Assembly: GCA_036250195.1 (NCBI GenBank)
Contig: JAVHZZ010000004.1
Location: 162,194,404-162,258,403, forward strand
DNA from: Mixophyes australis
Taxonomy: Eukaryota; Chordata; Amphibia; Anura; Limnodynastidae
DNA length: 64,000 nt
Direction of reading: 5' to 3'
The notes below the pieces were generated by a model that was given only the letters and a program-made list of their open reading frames with translations, was not told the DNA's origin and made no database searches. The position numbers and the translations under genes were made by a program. Positions 1 through 11,665 of the stretch are shown here, one piece after another; positions within the stretch are counted from its first letter, which is position 1; the number at the start of each line of letters is the position of its first letter.

Positions 1-801
1 GGTTGGGGATTGGAGCAGCGAAGGTTGTCGGGCTGGACAAGGGTGAACACATCAAGAGCGGAGGAGAGGGTTTGGTTATAGAGGGAGGCCGTCTGATTGG
101 GGCAGGTGAGGGCGGAAAGGGGAGAGAGGAGAGTTTCGAGAGAAGAGGACAGAATAGCAGGATCAAGGACGTCGAAGTTGCGTCTGGACTGGGTAGATCT
201 GGGCGAGGGGAGGAGTGCAGGAGTAGAGGAGAGAGAGAATGAGAGGAGATGGTGATCAGATAGTGGAAAGGGGGAGATAGAGAAGTCAGACAGACTGCAA
301 CGGTGGGAGAAGACAAGGTCAAGGGAGTGACCAAGGCAGTGGGTATAGGAGGAGGTCCATTGAGAAAGGCCAAGGGAAGAAGAAAGGGCAAGCAGCTTAA
401 TGGAGGCAGGGTCGGTGGGGTTGTCTATAGGGAAGTTGAAGTCGCCGAGGATAATGACGGGGAGGTCGGAGAAGTGGTGGGGTATCCAGGCAGTAAAATT
501 GTCAAGGAAAAGGGAGGAGGCACCAGGGGGGTGCTATATGACAGAGATGTGGAGATGGATGGGCTAGAAGAAACGGATAGAGTGGACTTCAAAAGAGGAG
601 CAGGAGAGGGAGGGTTCAGGAGGCATGACTCTGAAAGTACAAGTGGAGGATAGGAGAATACCTACTTCACCACCTGAACGGTCTTCAGGTCTGGCGAAGT
701 GGGTGAGGGAGTTTAAAAAACAGCTAAGAGACCTGAGAAAACAAATGGGTGTGTCACATACCCCTGCAGAAAAAAATTTGGAAGAAGAAGACAAGGAGAT
801 C
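1..801 (-). pseudogene. L2/CR1-like LINE endonuclease relic
   Basis: The minus strand reads as the apurinic-like endonuclease domain of a non-LTR retrotransposon, which nicks target DNA. Two hallmark blocks are visible: a GDFN block at about 435-446 (followed by PID) and an SDHH block at about 249-260. The reading needs frame changes and contains stops, so it is a dead fragment. A hAT element interrupts it at 802, and about 20 bases of it resume at 3072. A similar fragment lies on the plus strand at about 62,640-63,158, sharing the short PPEPSLS segment. Assignment to the L2/CR1 side of the LINE tree rests on motif style only. Reverse transcriptase is not in the window for this copy. Confidence 0.7.
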
Positions 802-809
802 ACCGTCAC
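802..809. repeat. 8-bp target-site duplication, left copy
   Basis: ACCGTCAC here is repeated exactly at 3064-3071, immediately outside the inverted ends of the hAT element. Eight bases is the standard hAT duplication length. Confidence 0.9.
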
Positions 810-3063
810 CAGGGCTGGACTGGCCATCTGGCACTTCTGGCATTTGCCAGAAGGGTCAATGGCTGTGTGGGCTGGTCCGGCTCCTGGCGCTGTCGGGTCC
901 CGGCACTTTAAGTTTAGTGTGGCTGTGCGACGTGACGTGACGACATCGTGCGCGGCCGCGCATCATGACGTCATGCGCGACCACGTAGGAGCCCCCTCGC
1001 AATGAGCGGTTCAGCGGTTATTTGCCTTTTAAGTTGCTGCCTTCTTAGTATTGTATTAAGCCTTCATCTGCCCTTGGCAGTGAATCAGTTCATAAAGGAA
1101 AATGTCCTCTGTTAGCCTATCTGTTTTTAGTTTAGCACATAATCAATTACAACAAATGTTTTTAAGTCTTTAAAGAAACCATTTAGGGTTACGTGGGAAT
1201 TATGCACTTTAAGATGACAAATATTCACAACTTTTACATAAAAATACCACATTTGTAAACTTTGCAAATTGTGTACTCTAGACAGCAATGGTGTAGGATG
1301 ACACTCCATATTTTGAAGTGCCATGGTTTTCATTCAGAACAACAATATGGAACCATTAATCTATGAGACACAGTGTACGATTGGATATACTGGACTGGAT
1401 GACATATTGAGGGCGCAGAGTAAATGCCAGCAGGCTGATGAGGTAAGTGTTTTCGATTCAATGTTTTCTTTTTAGTATTTTAATTCCTTTCGGGGGATAG
1501 GAAAAAATGGTGCAGGGGGGACAGGTAAAGTTACTGTTACTAGAGGGGGGTGATAAGTGAACATCGCTGCGGGGGGAGTAAGTGAAAATGTATGTTAATA
1601 GAGTGTGTGGTGCGTGTGTGTGTGTGTGTGTGTGCTATGTTAATATAGTGTGTGTGTGGTCGCAGTATTTTAATTAGGCGTGTGTGTGTGGACGCAATAT
1701 TTTAATATGGCATGTGAGGGAAGGGAGGATCTTAATATAGAGTGGGCAGTAGGCTATTTAACAGTGGAGTGTAGGTGGGGGCTAATTATTTAAGGTGAGG
1801 AACCTTTAGTTTAATTTAATGCGTAAGGCTGATTTTTAGGAGGAGAGCTACTTATTGAATGTGAATATGAATTATTTATTGCCGGGTATGGTTGTGAAAC
1901 ATGGTTATATTTATTAAACATAAATGCTATTTAATTTATTGCTGGGACTGTTTGGAGAGAGGGAAATAGGTTTTGAATAAATGTGTATACTGTTAATTTA
2001 TTGTTGGGGCTGGTTGGAGGGAAATAGGTCTACTTATTAAATGTGCATATTATCATTGTTGGGAATGGAGGGAGGCCTAATTATAAAACATGAGTGTTAC
2101 TGATTTAACACCGGAGCTTATTATAGTTTTCTAAATCTCATGTACCCATTTTTTTCAAAATAGGGCATCCAATATTCCAGGATCAAGGCAAGCAGGAACT
2201 GAGCTAAAGAAACCAACTGCCAAAAGTGGTCAAAGAAACAAGACAGGTAGGAGAGAGCAGGACAGTCTGCCAACTGTCCTGAATCTGATGGGACAGCCCT
2301 GAATTTGGGTGGCTGTCTCGCTTAGTCAGGATTTGGTCCGACTGCAAGGACAGTTGGGAGGTATGTCCCGCTTCACAACGTACTGCTTGTAAAGGTAGAG
2401 CGGTGTCCATCTAACAGTAGTGCACGCAGTATTGAACTGTGTATTTGTCTAAAATTTGTCTAAAATGATTACCATGTTACGTAATAGGGGCCCTGCTGTT
2501 TTAAATACCCTTGGTCCCCTGAGCCTTAATCCAGCTCTGGTTAGGGGAAGGGACACAGCCTGCAGAGCAAGCCGAGGAGCTCTAAGTATCACAAGATTTG
2601 GTAATCTCGTGAGACAAAGAGCTTCTCTGCTCTTTTTACAGGAAGTTCCCACCCTGATGGATGTCAACAGCACCAGAAGCATAGAGAAGTACAGTGGGCT
2701 GCGGGTGTCAGAATGTGACTGGGAGAGCATGATATATGTAATGTTTTATTACAATATATGTATCAACGCACCATGTTGACCACACCCCAGTTTTACAGTT
2801 TACAGTTTACTTGCTGGTCGTCTATGAGGGGGGCACCAAGAGTTCCAAAATTTCTCTTGCTGGTCCTGTACATACCATTAGCTGATACTGGTAAGCTCTA
2901 TGCTACAAATAGAGAGTCAAGCTGCATGTAATACATTTGTATCTCACGGGACACTGTATAACAGTGATCTTTGCAAAACATACTGTAATATTATTATCTG
3001 GAATAGAGGTAGGCCTGTGTGCTTTAAATGCCAGGGCTGATTTTTAGTCTCAGTCCGGCCCTG
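810..3063. mobile_element. hAT family element, copy 1 (non-autonomous)
   Basis: The element starts CAGGGCTGGACTGG and ends CAGTCCGGCCCTG, imperfect terminal inverted repeats of the CAGGGCCGG type, and is flanked by the exact 8-bp duplication ACCGTCAC. No transposase is visible in its 2,254 bp, so it would depend on a transposase made elsewhere. It carries a GC-rich CpG block (about 930-1,000) with a TGACGTCA palindrome near one end, and a TG microsatellite. A second copy of the same family, inverted relative to this one, lies at 33,682-36,270. Shared internal segments include the region around 2,160-2,400 and about 2,640-2,700. Confidence 0.88.
1610..1634. repeat. (TG)n microsatellite
   Basis: A run of alternating T and G inside hAT copy 1, with shorter related runs continuing to about 1,690. 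Confidence 0.85.
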
Positions 3064-3071
3064 ACCGTCAC
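3064..3071. repeat. 8-bp target-site duplication, right copy
   Basis: Exact repeat of 802-809. The sequence after it rejoins the L2-like endonuclease relic for about 20 bases before the gypsy LTR begins. Confidence 0.9.
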
Positions 3072-3488
3072 CCAGAGCACTCCTATAACACAGTTGGTGT
3101 CACACATTGCATCAGCTAAACCTGCATTATGGTTACTGTTCTCACCTGTTTCCCTTTTTCTGCATTCACTTGCTGGGTGGAACTGAGCAGGCACACACCT
3201 GTTCTGCTCAATATCTGCATTCTCATGATTGGCTAATTGCCTGTCAGCTCTGTCTATTTAAAGCACCTGCTTCTCTACCAAGTTGCCAGGCTTTCAGGTC
3301 TACTCTCCTCTTCAGACGTCCTGTTCCCTGAGGTCCTGTTCTCTGAAGTCTCTAGCACATCTATCCACAGATCATCACAGCCTTTGTGACTACCTCACTA
3401 CCTTGTGGTAACGCTCTGCAGATTATTGCTACCTGTTCTCTGAAGTCTCCAGCACATCAATCCGCAGATCATCACAGCCTTTGTGACT

Positions 3489-5532
3489 GCTCAAGTATGA
3501 AAAGAGAGAATACAGGTTTCTTATGACAGTCTCTGATTGTAGAGCTCGATGGTGCACATTTAGATAAAATAATAAAGAGTATCTATTACCTCGGCAATCA
3601 GTAGAATGCATAAAAGCTTGTTTGACAACAATCCAATACAGATTAATTCTTTATCTGTGCCATATAAAACTTCTTATCCCATGGACAACGGTAAATTACG
3701 ATAATAATGGAACTGAGAGTACCTCTTGAAGTATTTGTATAAACTGGCTGTCCAGAGTTAGCAGTCCAGAAACCGCCTCTTATTTTAGATTGTACTCACT
3801 GAAACAGCCGTCCAATTTCCCAGCTTTGTGGGTGACGTATCATCCGATCTCACAGCAGAAGAAGACAGCGGCTTATACTCCCCTCTCGGAAATAGAAGGT
3901 ATATAGTAAGATCCTTGATCAGCTGTCCGTAATGTGGGGGGTTGTTCTTTATGAGGCACAGCAATCAAGTCAATCCAAAACTGTCTCACTTAATCCACAG
4001 AAAAAACAATAAGCGCAGGAAGGCTTGTAACTCCAAATAAACATAAATACCTGACGCATTTCTCCATAGTCACTTGTGGTTTCCTTAGTTCCTAGTTCCT
4101 GGTTCCAGACTCCCACAGTAGCTGTTGGTTGCTGCTTCAATACTGTCTGCTGTATACAGATCTCAACCATCATCCTTTGTGGGAATTCAGCTTCACCCTG
4201 TTTGCTGTTCTATGGATTTCTGCCATTAACCCTCTGAGTGAGTACAGATTCTTTGTGTATGCTGTTATATGGACTTTTAACATTAACCCTCTTTGTGAAT
4301 TCAGCTTTATCTTGTTGCTGTTATATGAAATTCAAACCATTAACCCTTCATGTGAATACAGCTTCATTCTGCCTGCTGATATAAATACTTTGGTTATTTA
4401 TTCCTCGTGTGGATTCACCTTCAGTTTGTGTACAGATTCTAGCTGTAATCTTCTGTGTGGATCCTCCTCTCATCAATCTATTCCTGTCTCTCCTACTGGC
4501 TATCTGGGGTAGTAGGTTGTTGTTCTGAGTCATCCACCTTCTGGAGCCATTTCTGTGTCTCAGGGTACTGACTTCCAGTTCCAGGCCTAAACTAGGTTCT
4601 GAGTTGTCCAGGGCCAGTTCCAGGCTTTGTCTGTTCAGGAGGTTGCAACCCCTGTATTTCCTCTGCCTGAGTTCTGAGTCTTCCCAGTCCCAGGTGGTAC
4701 TATATTTGCCTGAGTCTCTGAGTTCTTGGAGGTACTGAGTCTCTGGTCGTGGGTTCAGGTCTCCCCTGTTCCATCGCCCAGGTTCCAGTCCATCAGGTTC
4801 AGATTTCAGGCATTTATTTCAGTTTGGAGGCCAGTCCAGCATTCCTCCTCCTAACTTCCAGTATACGGGATTAGAGAAAGTTCTATGAGCAAGGCATTCA
4901 TCCGGCCTCCCAGTTTCCAATACACTCCTGCCACAACTAGCCCCAGGGGTCCCGTGATGGATCCCAGAAACCCTATTGCCATGACAATAAGAAGTTTTAT
5001 AGGGCACAGAAAAAGAATTTATCTGTATTTGATCGTTGTCAAAGAAGTATTTATACTTTCTACTGATTACCGCGGTAATAGATATTCTTTATTATTTTAT
5101 CTAAATGTGCACCGTCGAGTTCTACAATCAGAGCCTGCCATGAGAAACCTGCTTTTCATATCTGAGCTCTTAATTCATCAACGGCTTGTTTCTCCATTAT
5201 TTTGAGAATTACCCATAATATGATTTATGGTTATATTATGTTATGTATAATTGTTCTTAATAAAATGTTTTAATAGGATATTTTGTTGGTGGTATATAAT
5301 TGTGGAGGAGAGGTTTTGCTTACGCTTCCATCTTTTAGTTTATCTATTCTGCAATAAGATTGATCACACAACAATCATTATAGGAAGCTGTATAAGTTCT
5401 TCTCCCTGCCAATAGAGTGGTAGCTACATATTTTATATGATTCATGGTATTATCATAAGGATTATTTTGTTTTAATTTATTTAAATCAGCGCCCAGGGAT
5501 ATCCTCTTTTGTGTGGATACAGTGTTGTTGGG
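3489..5532. mobile_element. Unclassified insertion with inverted arms
   Basis: TTTGTGACT occurs on both sides (3480-3488 and 5533-5541), where the uninterrupted LTR repeat has a single copy, so this is an insertion with a 9-bp duplication. Inside it, about 3,490-3,690 is repeated in inverted orientation at about 4,985-5,180 (both arms share GTGCACATTTAGATAAAATA and flanking sequence). The right arm is not at the outer edge. About 350 bases (5,180-5,532) of AT-rich sequence follow it. No coding region was recognised. It could be a composite of two insertions. Confidence 0.5.
4133..4420. repeat. Degenerate tandem repeat (~65-70 bp unit)
   Basis: Successive units share CCATTAACCCT, TGTGAATTCAGC and CTGTTATATG blocks; about four copies are recognisable between the two inverted arms. 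It resembles the tandem repeats seen in other gypsy-like LTRs of this window. Confidence 0.6.
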
Positions 5533-5945
5533 TTTGTGACTACTCCACTACCCTGTGGTAACGCTCTGAAGATTATTGCTACTTGTTCTCTTAAGTCTCC
5601 AGCACATCTATCCGCAGATCATCACAGCCTCTGTGTCTACTCCACTATCCTTGTAGTAAACGCTCTGCCGGTTATTGCTACCAGAGCGTTACCCTGTGGT
5701 AACGCTCTGCAGATTATTGCTGCCTGTTCTTAGAAGTCTTCAGCACATCTATTCGCAGATCATCACAGCCTCTGTGACTACTGCACTACTCTGTGGTAAC
5801 GCTCTGCAGATTATTGCTACTTGTTCTCTGAAGTCTCCAGCACATCTATCCGCAGATCATCACAGCCTCTGTGTCTACTCCACTATCCTTGTAGTAAACA
5901 CTCTGCCGGTTATTGGTACCATTGCTACCAGCCTTCTGTGTTAAT
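5515..5945. repeat. LTR tandem repeat (GTGGTAACGCTCTGC units)
   Basis: Repeated modules contain GTGGTAACGCTCTG, ATTATTGCTACCTGTTCTC, AGTCTCCAGCACATCTATCC and GCAGATCATCACAGCCT. Similar modules appear at about 3,340-3,490 and in the 3' LTR at 12,690-12,810, so the array belongs to the gypsy LTR and has changed copy number between copies. Confidence 0.75.
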
Positions 5946-6089
5946 CAGCACACTGCTCTACTGTCTCCTAATCTCTCAGCCTTCCTGGTACTCCACATCT
6001 GAAGCATCTATAGTTATAGTCCTGGTTCTCTTCACAGCTTCGCTCATCACCTCCTAGGAGAACCGCGACCTGTGGTCAGGGAGTCTGAT

Positions 6090-6800
6090 TGAGATACTGA
6101 TACTCTGATTTCTCTTGGCCATCGAGTGGACACCTGCTTTCGTGAAAGATCCTCAGAAAAAGACACTGCCCGATGGTCTGCAATCAAACTATCTCCATGG
6201 TTCCGGCCGCCCAGCCCTCCTGGAGAACCTATGCAATTAGGCCGCTCCAGACTCTCTCCTGAGGAAAGACAGAGAAGAATTACCAAAAATCTCTACATTT
6301 ATTGTGGCGAGTCCAGCCATAGTCCGTCCGGTCTCAAAGTTTCTTGCCCAAAACGTCTGGTAAACGCCAGGCCCTAACCTGCTCTGGAGAGGTCAGGCTG
6401 GGGACATCAAAATCCTCTACAGATTTTCAAAAAACGTCTGTATGTTTCATTCCTGCCACCATTTGTGGACCCTTGGTCTCGTTCAACTCTTGTGCCCTTT
6501 TGGATTCTGGGGCCGCAGGGAATTTAATTTCTTCCACTATAGTAAAAACCTATTGTTACCTACTGAACTTTTGTCTCAGCCCATTACCGCTATTGTTGGC
6601 AATCCTATTGCTAATGGAATCATTCACCGTCATACCAAGCCAGTCACTCTTCAAGTTGGTGCCTTACATTTTGAGACCATCTCCTTCCATGTTCTCTCCC
6701 AGGTCACTAGTCCAATTATTCTTGGCCTTCCCTGGCTTCAACGACATTCTCCTCACATTGACTGGTCTTCTCAGATCTTAACTTGGGGCTCTTCCTGCCA
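6090..6800 (+). pseudogene. Gypsy gag C-terminus and aspartic protease relic
   Basis: At about 6,126-6,377 the frame shows the gag hinge EPMQLGRSRLSPEERQRR followed by a damaged knuckle (YCGESSH), the nucleocapsid that binds element RNA. After a frame change, LDSGAAGN at about 6,500-6,521 is the active-site loop of a retropepsin, and a second frame (6,600-6,790) has ILGLPWLQ with a downstream HIDW, the usual C-terminal part of the protease. The protein is broken across frames, and most of gag upstream is missing. Confidence 0.75.
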
Positions 6801-6859
6801 TTCCCACTGCCTGGTCCAGGCCAAACCCTTACTGGCTTTGTCAACTCAGTCTGCCGATC

Positions 6860-8240
6860 CTGGGACGCTCCTGCCTCCTCATCTCAAGCCATTTTCCGAT
6901 GTCTTCAATAAAGTCCGTTCAGAGATACTGCCTCCTCATCGTACTTGGGATTGTCTGATTGACCTCCAACCGGGTAAAACACCGCCCAGAGGTCAGGTGT
7001 ACCCATTATCCTTACCCAAGACCCAAGCCATGTCCGAATATGTAAAAGAAAATCCTCAGCGCGGTTTCATTTGACCCTCTACCTCTACAGCAGGCTTAGG
7101 CTTTTTCTTTGTTAAAAAGAAGGTTAGGACTTTGCGACCTTGCATTGATTATAAGGGTTTAAATGCTATCACAGTTAAGAACTGATGCCCCATTCCACTC
7201 ATGAGCAAACTGTTCGATCGTATAAAAGGAGCACAGATTTTCACCAGGCTAGACCTCTGAGGAGCCTACAATTTAATCTGCATTGGTAAGGGGGACGAAT
7301 GGAAGACTGCTTTTAATATGAGGGATGGCTATTATGAATACCTAGTAATGCCCTTTGGGCTATGTAACGCCCCAGCAGTATTTCAGAGCTTCATGAATGA
7401 GATATTTAATGATTTACTTTACTCTTGTGTAGTAGTGTACTTAGACGATATTTTGATCTTCTCCAGTGATCTATCTACTCATCGTCTCCAAGTAACTGAA
7501 ATGCTGTGAAGAAATCACCTATTCCACAAGCTCGAGAAATGCTCTGTTGAGACTTCCCAGACGACCTTCTTGAGATACATCATATCGGTCTATGGCTTAC
7601 AGATGGACCCAGATCAAGTCCAGGCTGTTCGGGATTGGCCCCTTCCAGTTGGGCTTAAATTTATTTAGCGTTTTCTAGGATTTCCCAACTATTATCATCA
7701 ATTCATACGAGGATATTCCACTCTTGTAGCCCCAATCGTGGCACTCACCCTGAAGGGAGCTAAAACAAAAACTTGCCCTCCAGAAGCTATTGAAGCAATC
7801 AAAATCCTTAAAAAGGCTTTCTCTACAGCTCCAATTCGACGACAGCCTAACTTCTCTCTACCCTTCTTTGTTGAGGTCGATGCCTCTATGGTCGGAGTTG
7901 GTGCTGTGCTCTCGCTGTATTTCCCACAAGATGAAAAGTCCCATCATTGTGCCTTCCTTTCTTGGAAATTTTTACCAGCAGAGAAGAGATAAAGAGCTCC
8001 TAGCTATGAAACTAGCTCTATCCGAATGGAGATACCTCCTGGAAGGATCATAGTTTCCGGTCAGTATTATTACTGATCACAAGAATCTGCTCTATCTCCA
8101 AACAGCCCAGTGCTTAAACCCTCGCCAGGCATGCTGGTCCCTTTTTTTTTCTCGCTTCAACCTGCACTTCACTTTTAAACCGGGCTCTCAATATAAGAAG
8201 GCTGATGCCCTCTCTCTTGAGCCTTTTCCCATGAACCCGA
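6860..8240 (+). pseudogene. Gypsy reverse transcriptase-RNase H relic
   Basis: Ty3/gypsy reverse transcriptase copies element RNA into DNA. The order is conserved: an LPPHR start block (~6,925), [10 protein letters not shown] (~7,135), FTRLDL (~7,240), [15 protein letters not shown] (~7,345-7,390), and the catalytic YLDDILIFS at ~7,438-7,464. The RNase H start FFVEVDAS is at ~7,864, and the region ends near 8,225 with the KADALS-like block. Stops are visible at ~7,072, ~7,184, ~7,258, ~7,507 and ~7,666. The copy cannot encode a functional enzyme. Confidence 0.85.
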
Positions 8241-8253
8241 ACCAGCAGACCTC

Positions 8254-8697
8254 TTGTTGCAACCTATTGTAGATCCTAACTGTCTGTTGTCCACATCAGT
8301 ATCCTCTTCAACTACGCCGCCACCTGGGAAAACTTTTGTTCCTCAGACTCTCCGTAAGAAATTACTCCAATGGCTTCATGCATTATGTTTTGCTGTTCAT
8401 GCTGAAATCCGCAGAACAACTGAGCTTGTTTCCAGAAATTACTGGTGGTCTACCCTTCGTTCCGATACAAAACATTTTGTAACTGCCTGTAATCTCTGTG
8501 CGCAGCATAAGAACCCTCGTTTAAGTCCAGCGGGACCTCTAGTTCCTTTGCCTCTACCTACCAGGCCTTGTGTATACATCCCCATGAATTTAATTACAGA
8601 ACTCCATACAAGTAAAGGGTTTAACACGTCTGGGTGATCATAGACCACTTTTCTAAAATGGCTCATTTCGTACCTCTTGTTGGCATACCCTTGGCTG
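8254..8697 (+). pseudogene. Gypsy integrase N-terminal part (interrupted)
   Basis: This segment has the integrase zinc-binding and linker region: an HA..H-type block, NYWWSTLRSDTKHFVTACNLCAQHK at ~8,438-8,512, then the start of the catalytic core. A stop falls at ~8,635. The reading is cut at 8,697 by the Penelope-like insertion and resumes without loss at 11,681; the last 15 bases are duplicated. Confidence 0.8.
8683..8697. repeat. 15-bp target-site duplication, left copy
   Basis: GCATACCCTTGGCTG here recurs exactly at 11,666-11,680. Removing one copy and the intervening DNA restores a continuous gypsy integrase frame. Confidence 0.9.
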
Positions 8698-8819
8698 AAA
8701 GAGAAAGTTTCACCGCACTAGATACAGGAAAAATATAGGGTAACCACCTCCTAAATGTATTACAAATGATAATGGATACCTAGGATATAGATGCAATTAC
8801 CCAGGGGGTAATAATGATC

Positions 8820-9860
8820 TCAATTTAAAATTAACATCAGACATTAATACATCAGTAATCAACTTTTTGGATCTAACGATTTATAGAACGGAGGAAGGAT
8901 TTCTAAAAAGCGATGTTTATAGGAAAAAAAACGCCACCAATACAATTCTGCACAACAATAGTGCTCATTTTCCACCAGTAATTTGGGGTATCCCCAAAGG
9001 GGAACTTCTTAGAATTAAAAGAAATTGTTCAGACAAATCCACTTTCGAAAGAAGAGCCGATGAGCTATCAACTAGGCTCAGAAATAGGGGATACAGTAAT
9101 AAGATACTTAAAAAGGCCAGGAAATCTGTCTCTCAAAAAGACAGAGAATCATTGATTTACCGCAAGAATGAACTTGGAAATAAGATTCCCAAGATTCGAA
9201 TGGTCGGGACGTTCTGCGCTGAGTGGAGATATCTTCAGGCTATTTTCCAAAAACACTGCCACATTTTACTTTCTGACAAAGATTTAAAAACAGAATTGGA
9301 TAAACATATCTCCTTCAGTTAGAGAAGGGGTAGGAGTCTAAAGGATAGATTGGTACACAGCCATCTACAGAAAAATAAAATAACACTTGATAGACCTAGT
9401 GGTTTCTTTAAGTGTGGAACCTGTAATTTTTGCCAATATATGGTTATGACTAAATCATATGTAGACAAATTTAATAAGACATGGCATATAGAAGAATTCC
9501 TTAATTGTAATTCTACAGGTGTTATCTATTGCCTCTCTTGTCCCTGTCCTAAACTTTATATTGGAATGACCACCCAGCCTTTTAAAAAAAGGCTATCAGA
9601 ACATGTATATAATATAAAAAAATGAGATAAGAGACCAAGGAAATTATAAAACAATCACCTCAGTAGCCAAACACTTCATGGTTCACCATGCGAGTAACCC
9701 TAGACTCCTGAAGGCATATGCAATGGAAAAGATTGATTTGGGTATTCGAGGAGGAGATATTCAAAAAGAACTTTTAAGAAGAGAAACCAAAAAGATCTTT
9801 CTCATGGGAAATAGGATCCCAGATGGTCTTAACGATTATAACAGCTTTAAAAAAAATTAG
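8820..9860 (+). pseudogene. Penelope RT C-terminus plus GIY-YIG endonuclease
   Basis: The first open segment reads INFLDLTIY..(~8,855) and includes YRKKNATN, HFPPVIWGIPKGELLRIKRNCS and RGYSNKILKKA, the typical end of Penelope-type reverse transcriptase. The second (9,350-9,625) has FKCGTCNFC, then GVIYCLSCPCPKLYIGMTT with downstream RLSEH, which is the GIY-YIG nuclease fold that cleaves target DNA. A tail to 9,860 follows. A stop at ~9,320 and another at ~9,625 split the frame, so the copy is dead. N-terminal RT motifs are absent through 5' truncation. Confidence 0.85.
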
Positions 9861-11665
9861 CGAGCTTATGGGACTATAACAAGATGTGGCGAATTTACTA
9901 CACCAATTACCCACAAATTAAGTTCTAAATTATAATCACCATCTTTGCTTTCAACCCTCCTTGTCATATTACCCATTAAATATTTACTCTGTGAGTAGTA
10001 TGATACGTAATGTAATTCGATTTATTGTTTAAATACGATACACAGAGATATCTTGCTACCTTTAATGGTGTCATGGATATTTTGGTCTACAATTACTGCT
10101 TCTGTTTCCCCCTTTATCAAAATATCAACTTAGAAATTTTTATTCTCCTTGATTTCAATCCTCTTTGTTACCTTAGTAATTTACTCAACTTTACCATTGT
10201 AGTAGTCTCCTAATTCATCTGAACCTAAAGATGTGTTTTTTTCAAATGTATTAATGGATTCTAATACAGAATGTCATATCTGACAATATATATCTATGCC
10301 AGATAAATGGTACATCTGGCAATGCATACTCTATATTTAATCCCCTGACGAATACTGTATACTACGAGCATAATATGATCAGAATACAGAGTCAGTATAA
10401 CCTACGGGCTCTGATAGTATCAGCCATAGATTGATATGAAATGTAACAATGCACAGATGTGGCAAACAGCTGCTACTTTTGGTGATATGTGCCTCTAATT
10501 TATTCCTTCGATCAATGCTGTATACTATTTACTTAATAGCATTGGAATTTAGAAGTAAAACTACCATCGGGTTAAGACAGTACTCGGCATAGATTAATGT
10601 AAAGTATGACTCGTACTTCCTTAACATATTTCCCCTTTATTTGAAACATAAAATACCATAATTTTGACTCTTTAGGGAAAAGAGCATTTGTTAATTAATT
10701 TTATATGCTAAAATCATCCTTAGCAAGTCTTTAACAATGACCTCTTAACTATCGCGGAGATCTGATAAATTATCGGTAAAGCTGAGCTATTATTAAATAG
10801 CAATATTGTTCTGTATTGTCTTAAATGGCTTGAAATATTGGATATTATATCAAATAATGATTTTACATCAATGTCCGGTTTTATTTTGTACGGATACGGA
10901 GATCCGTATCAATGAAAATCAAATGAATTCAACCACTGGCTAAAATTTATGCTGATCAAAAGCTAATTACAATACTAGCTTTTTGATTGGGTCTGTAGGT
11001 CACATGACTTGACACTCCTACCAAAAGACACTATATAAGAGCTGTCATTTGTTCCCCCGCCTTCAGCTTTGAAAAAGCAGCCGAGCGAAATGCGCATTGG
11101 CGTTTCAGGGCTCCAATACCTCTCTCCTACATTCGATTCTTTTTCCCCTCTGATCGCTCCCCAGTTATTTTAGGTAGGGACTTTTCACAAAATCCCATCA
11201 TCAGAGTGGATTATACTTGCAATGTCGAGCTCCATGCCAATAATCAGAGACTCTGTAAGGTTACTTCTTACCCACCAATTTAATAACTATAATTGAGTGC
11301 ATCTTTCAAGAGTACTGTAACGGAATACCTTTTGGCACCTAATATTAAGGATTAATTACAGTGGCATACTTATTGTATATTATTCTTTAGGAGATACACT
11401 CATCATATTCAACAGGGCTTATTATAGCCTCTCAGCATTTAGGCTCATTTTAGCCCACTGCTGCATTGATGTGTGTTTTGAACTTTGGAGCCCTTGCAAC
11501 ATAGTTTGCATTTTTATTTTTGTTTCACTGTGTGTCTATATCTTATTTTAGTATTTCGCTCTCTTTTCTACCAAAATACAATTTTTAATGCATATCAATA
11601 AAGTGTAGTTTTAACTTTACTTTCTTGGAGTGCCCCACTTACACTTTCTTCTTTTCTCTCTATTT
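9861..11665 (+). other. Penelope 3' non-coding region
   Basis: An AT-rich stretch with no coding signal. The only distinctive part is 11,045-11,125, where a TTTGAAAAAGCAGCC-GAGCGAAAT block can fold on itself. It resembles 3' segments of Penelope-like elements, some of which carry hammerhead ribozymes; a complete hammerhead core (CTGATGA) is not visible here. Confidence 0.5.

Larger units (their letters stand above)
3098..6080 (+). repeat. Gypsy 5' LTR (interrupted)
   Basis: Begins TGTCACACATTGC and shares with the 3' LTR the repeated block containing CTCTGCAGATTATTGCTACC and the end-proximal block around 6,020-6,090 (TCTTCACAG..TCGCTCATCACCTCC, then a GCGACCTG..GTCAGGGA segment). The 5' copy loses similarity to the 3' LTR after GTCAGGGA at about 6,085 and enters gag-like sequence soon after. 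The LTR end, primer site and early gag therefore appear deleted. About 2 kb of unrelated sequence is inserted near 3,489-5,532. Confidence 0.7.
8698..11665 (+). mobile_element. Penelope-like retroelement, 5'-truncated
   Basis: The 2,968-bp insert lies between exact 15-bp duplications. It starts inside the reverse transcriptase, as expected for a 5'-truncated retroposition product. It encodes the end of the Penelope-type RT (8,867-9,322), a GIY-YIG endonuclease (9,350-9,625) and a C-terminal tail to 9,860, followed by about 1.8 kb of AT-rich 3' sequence. Near 11,060-11,125 a short GC-richer hairpin-capable segment with a GCGAAA core resembles the conserved 3' block of such elements. Confidence 0.85.

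Noticed and set aside
4129..4512. 127-codon open frame in the gypsy LTR region
   Set aside because: It covers a degenerate tandem repeat and has no recognisable domain.
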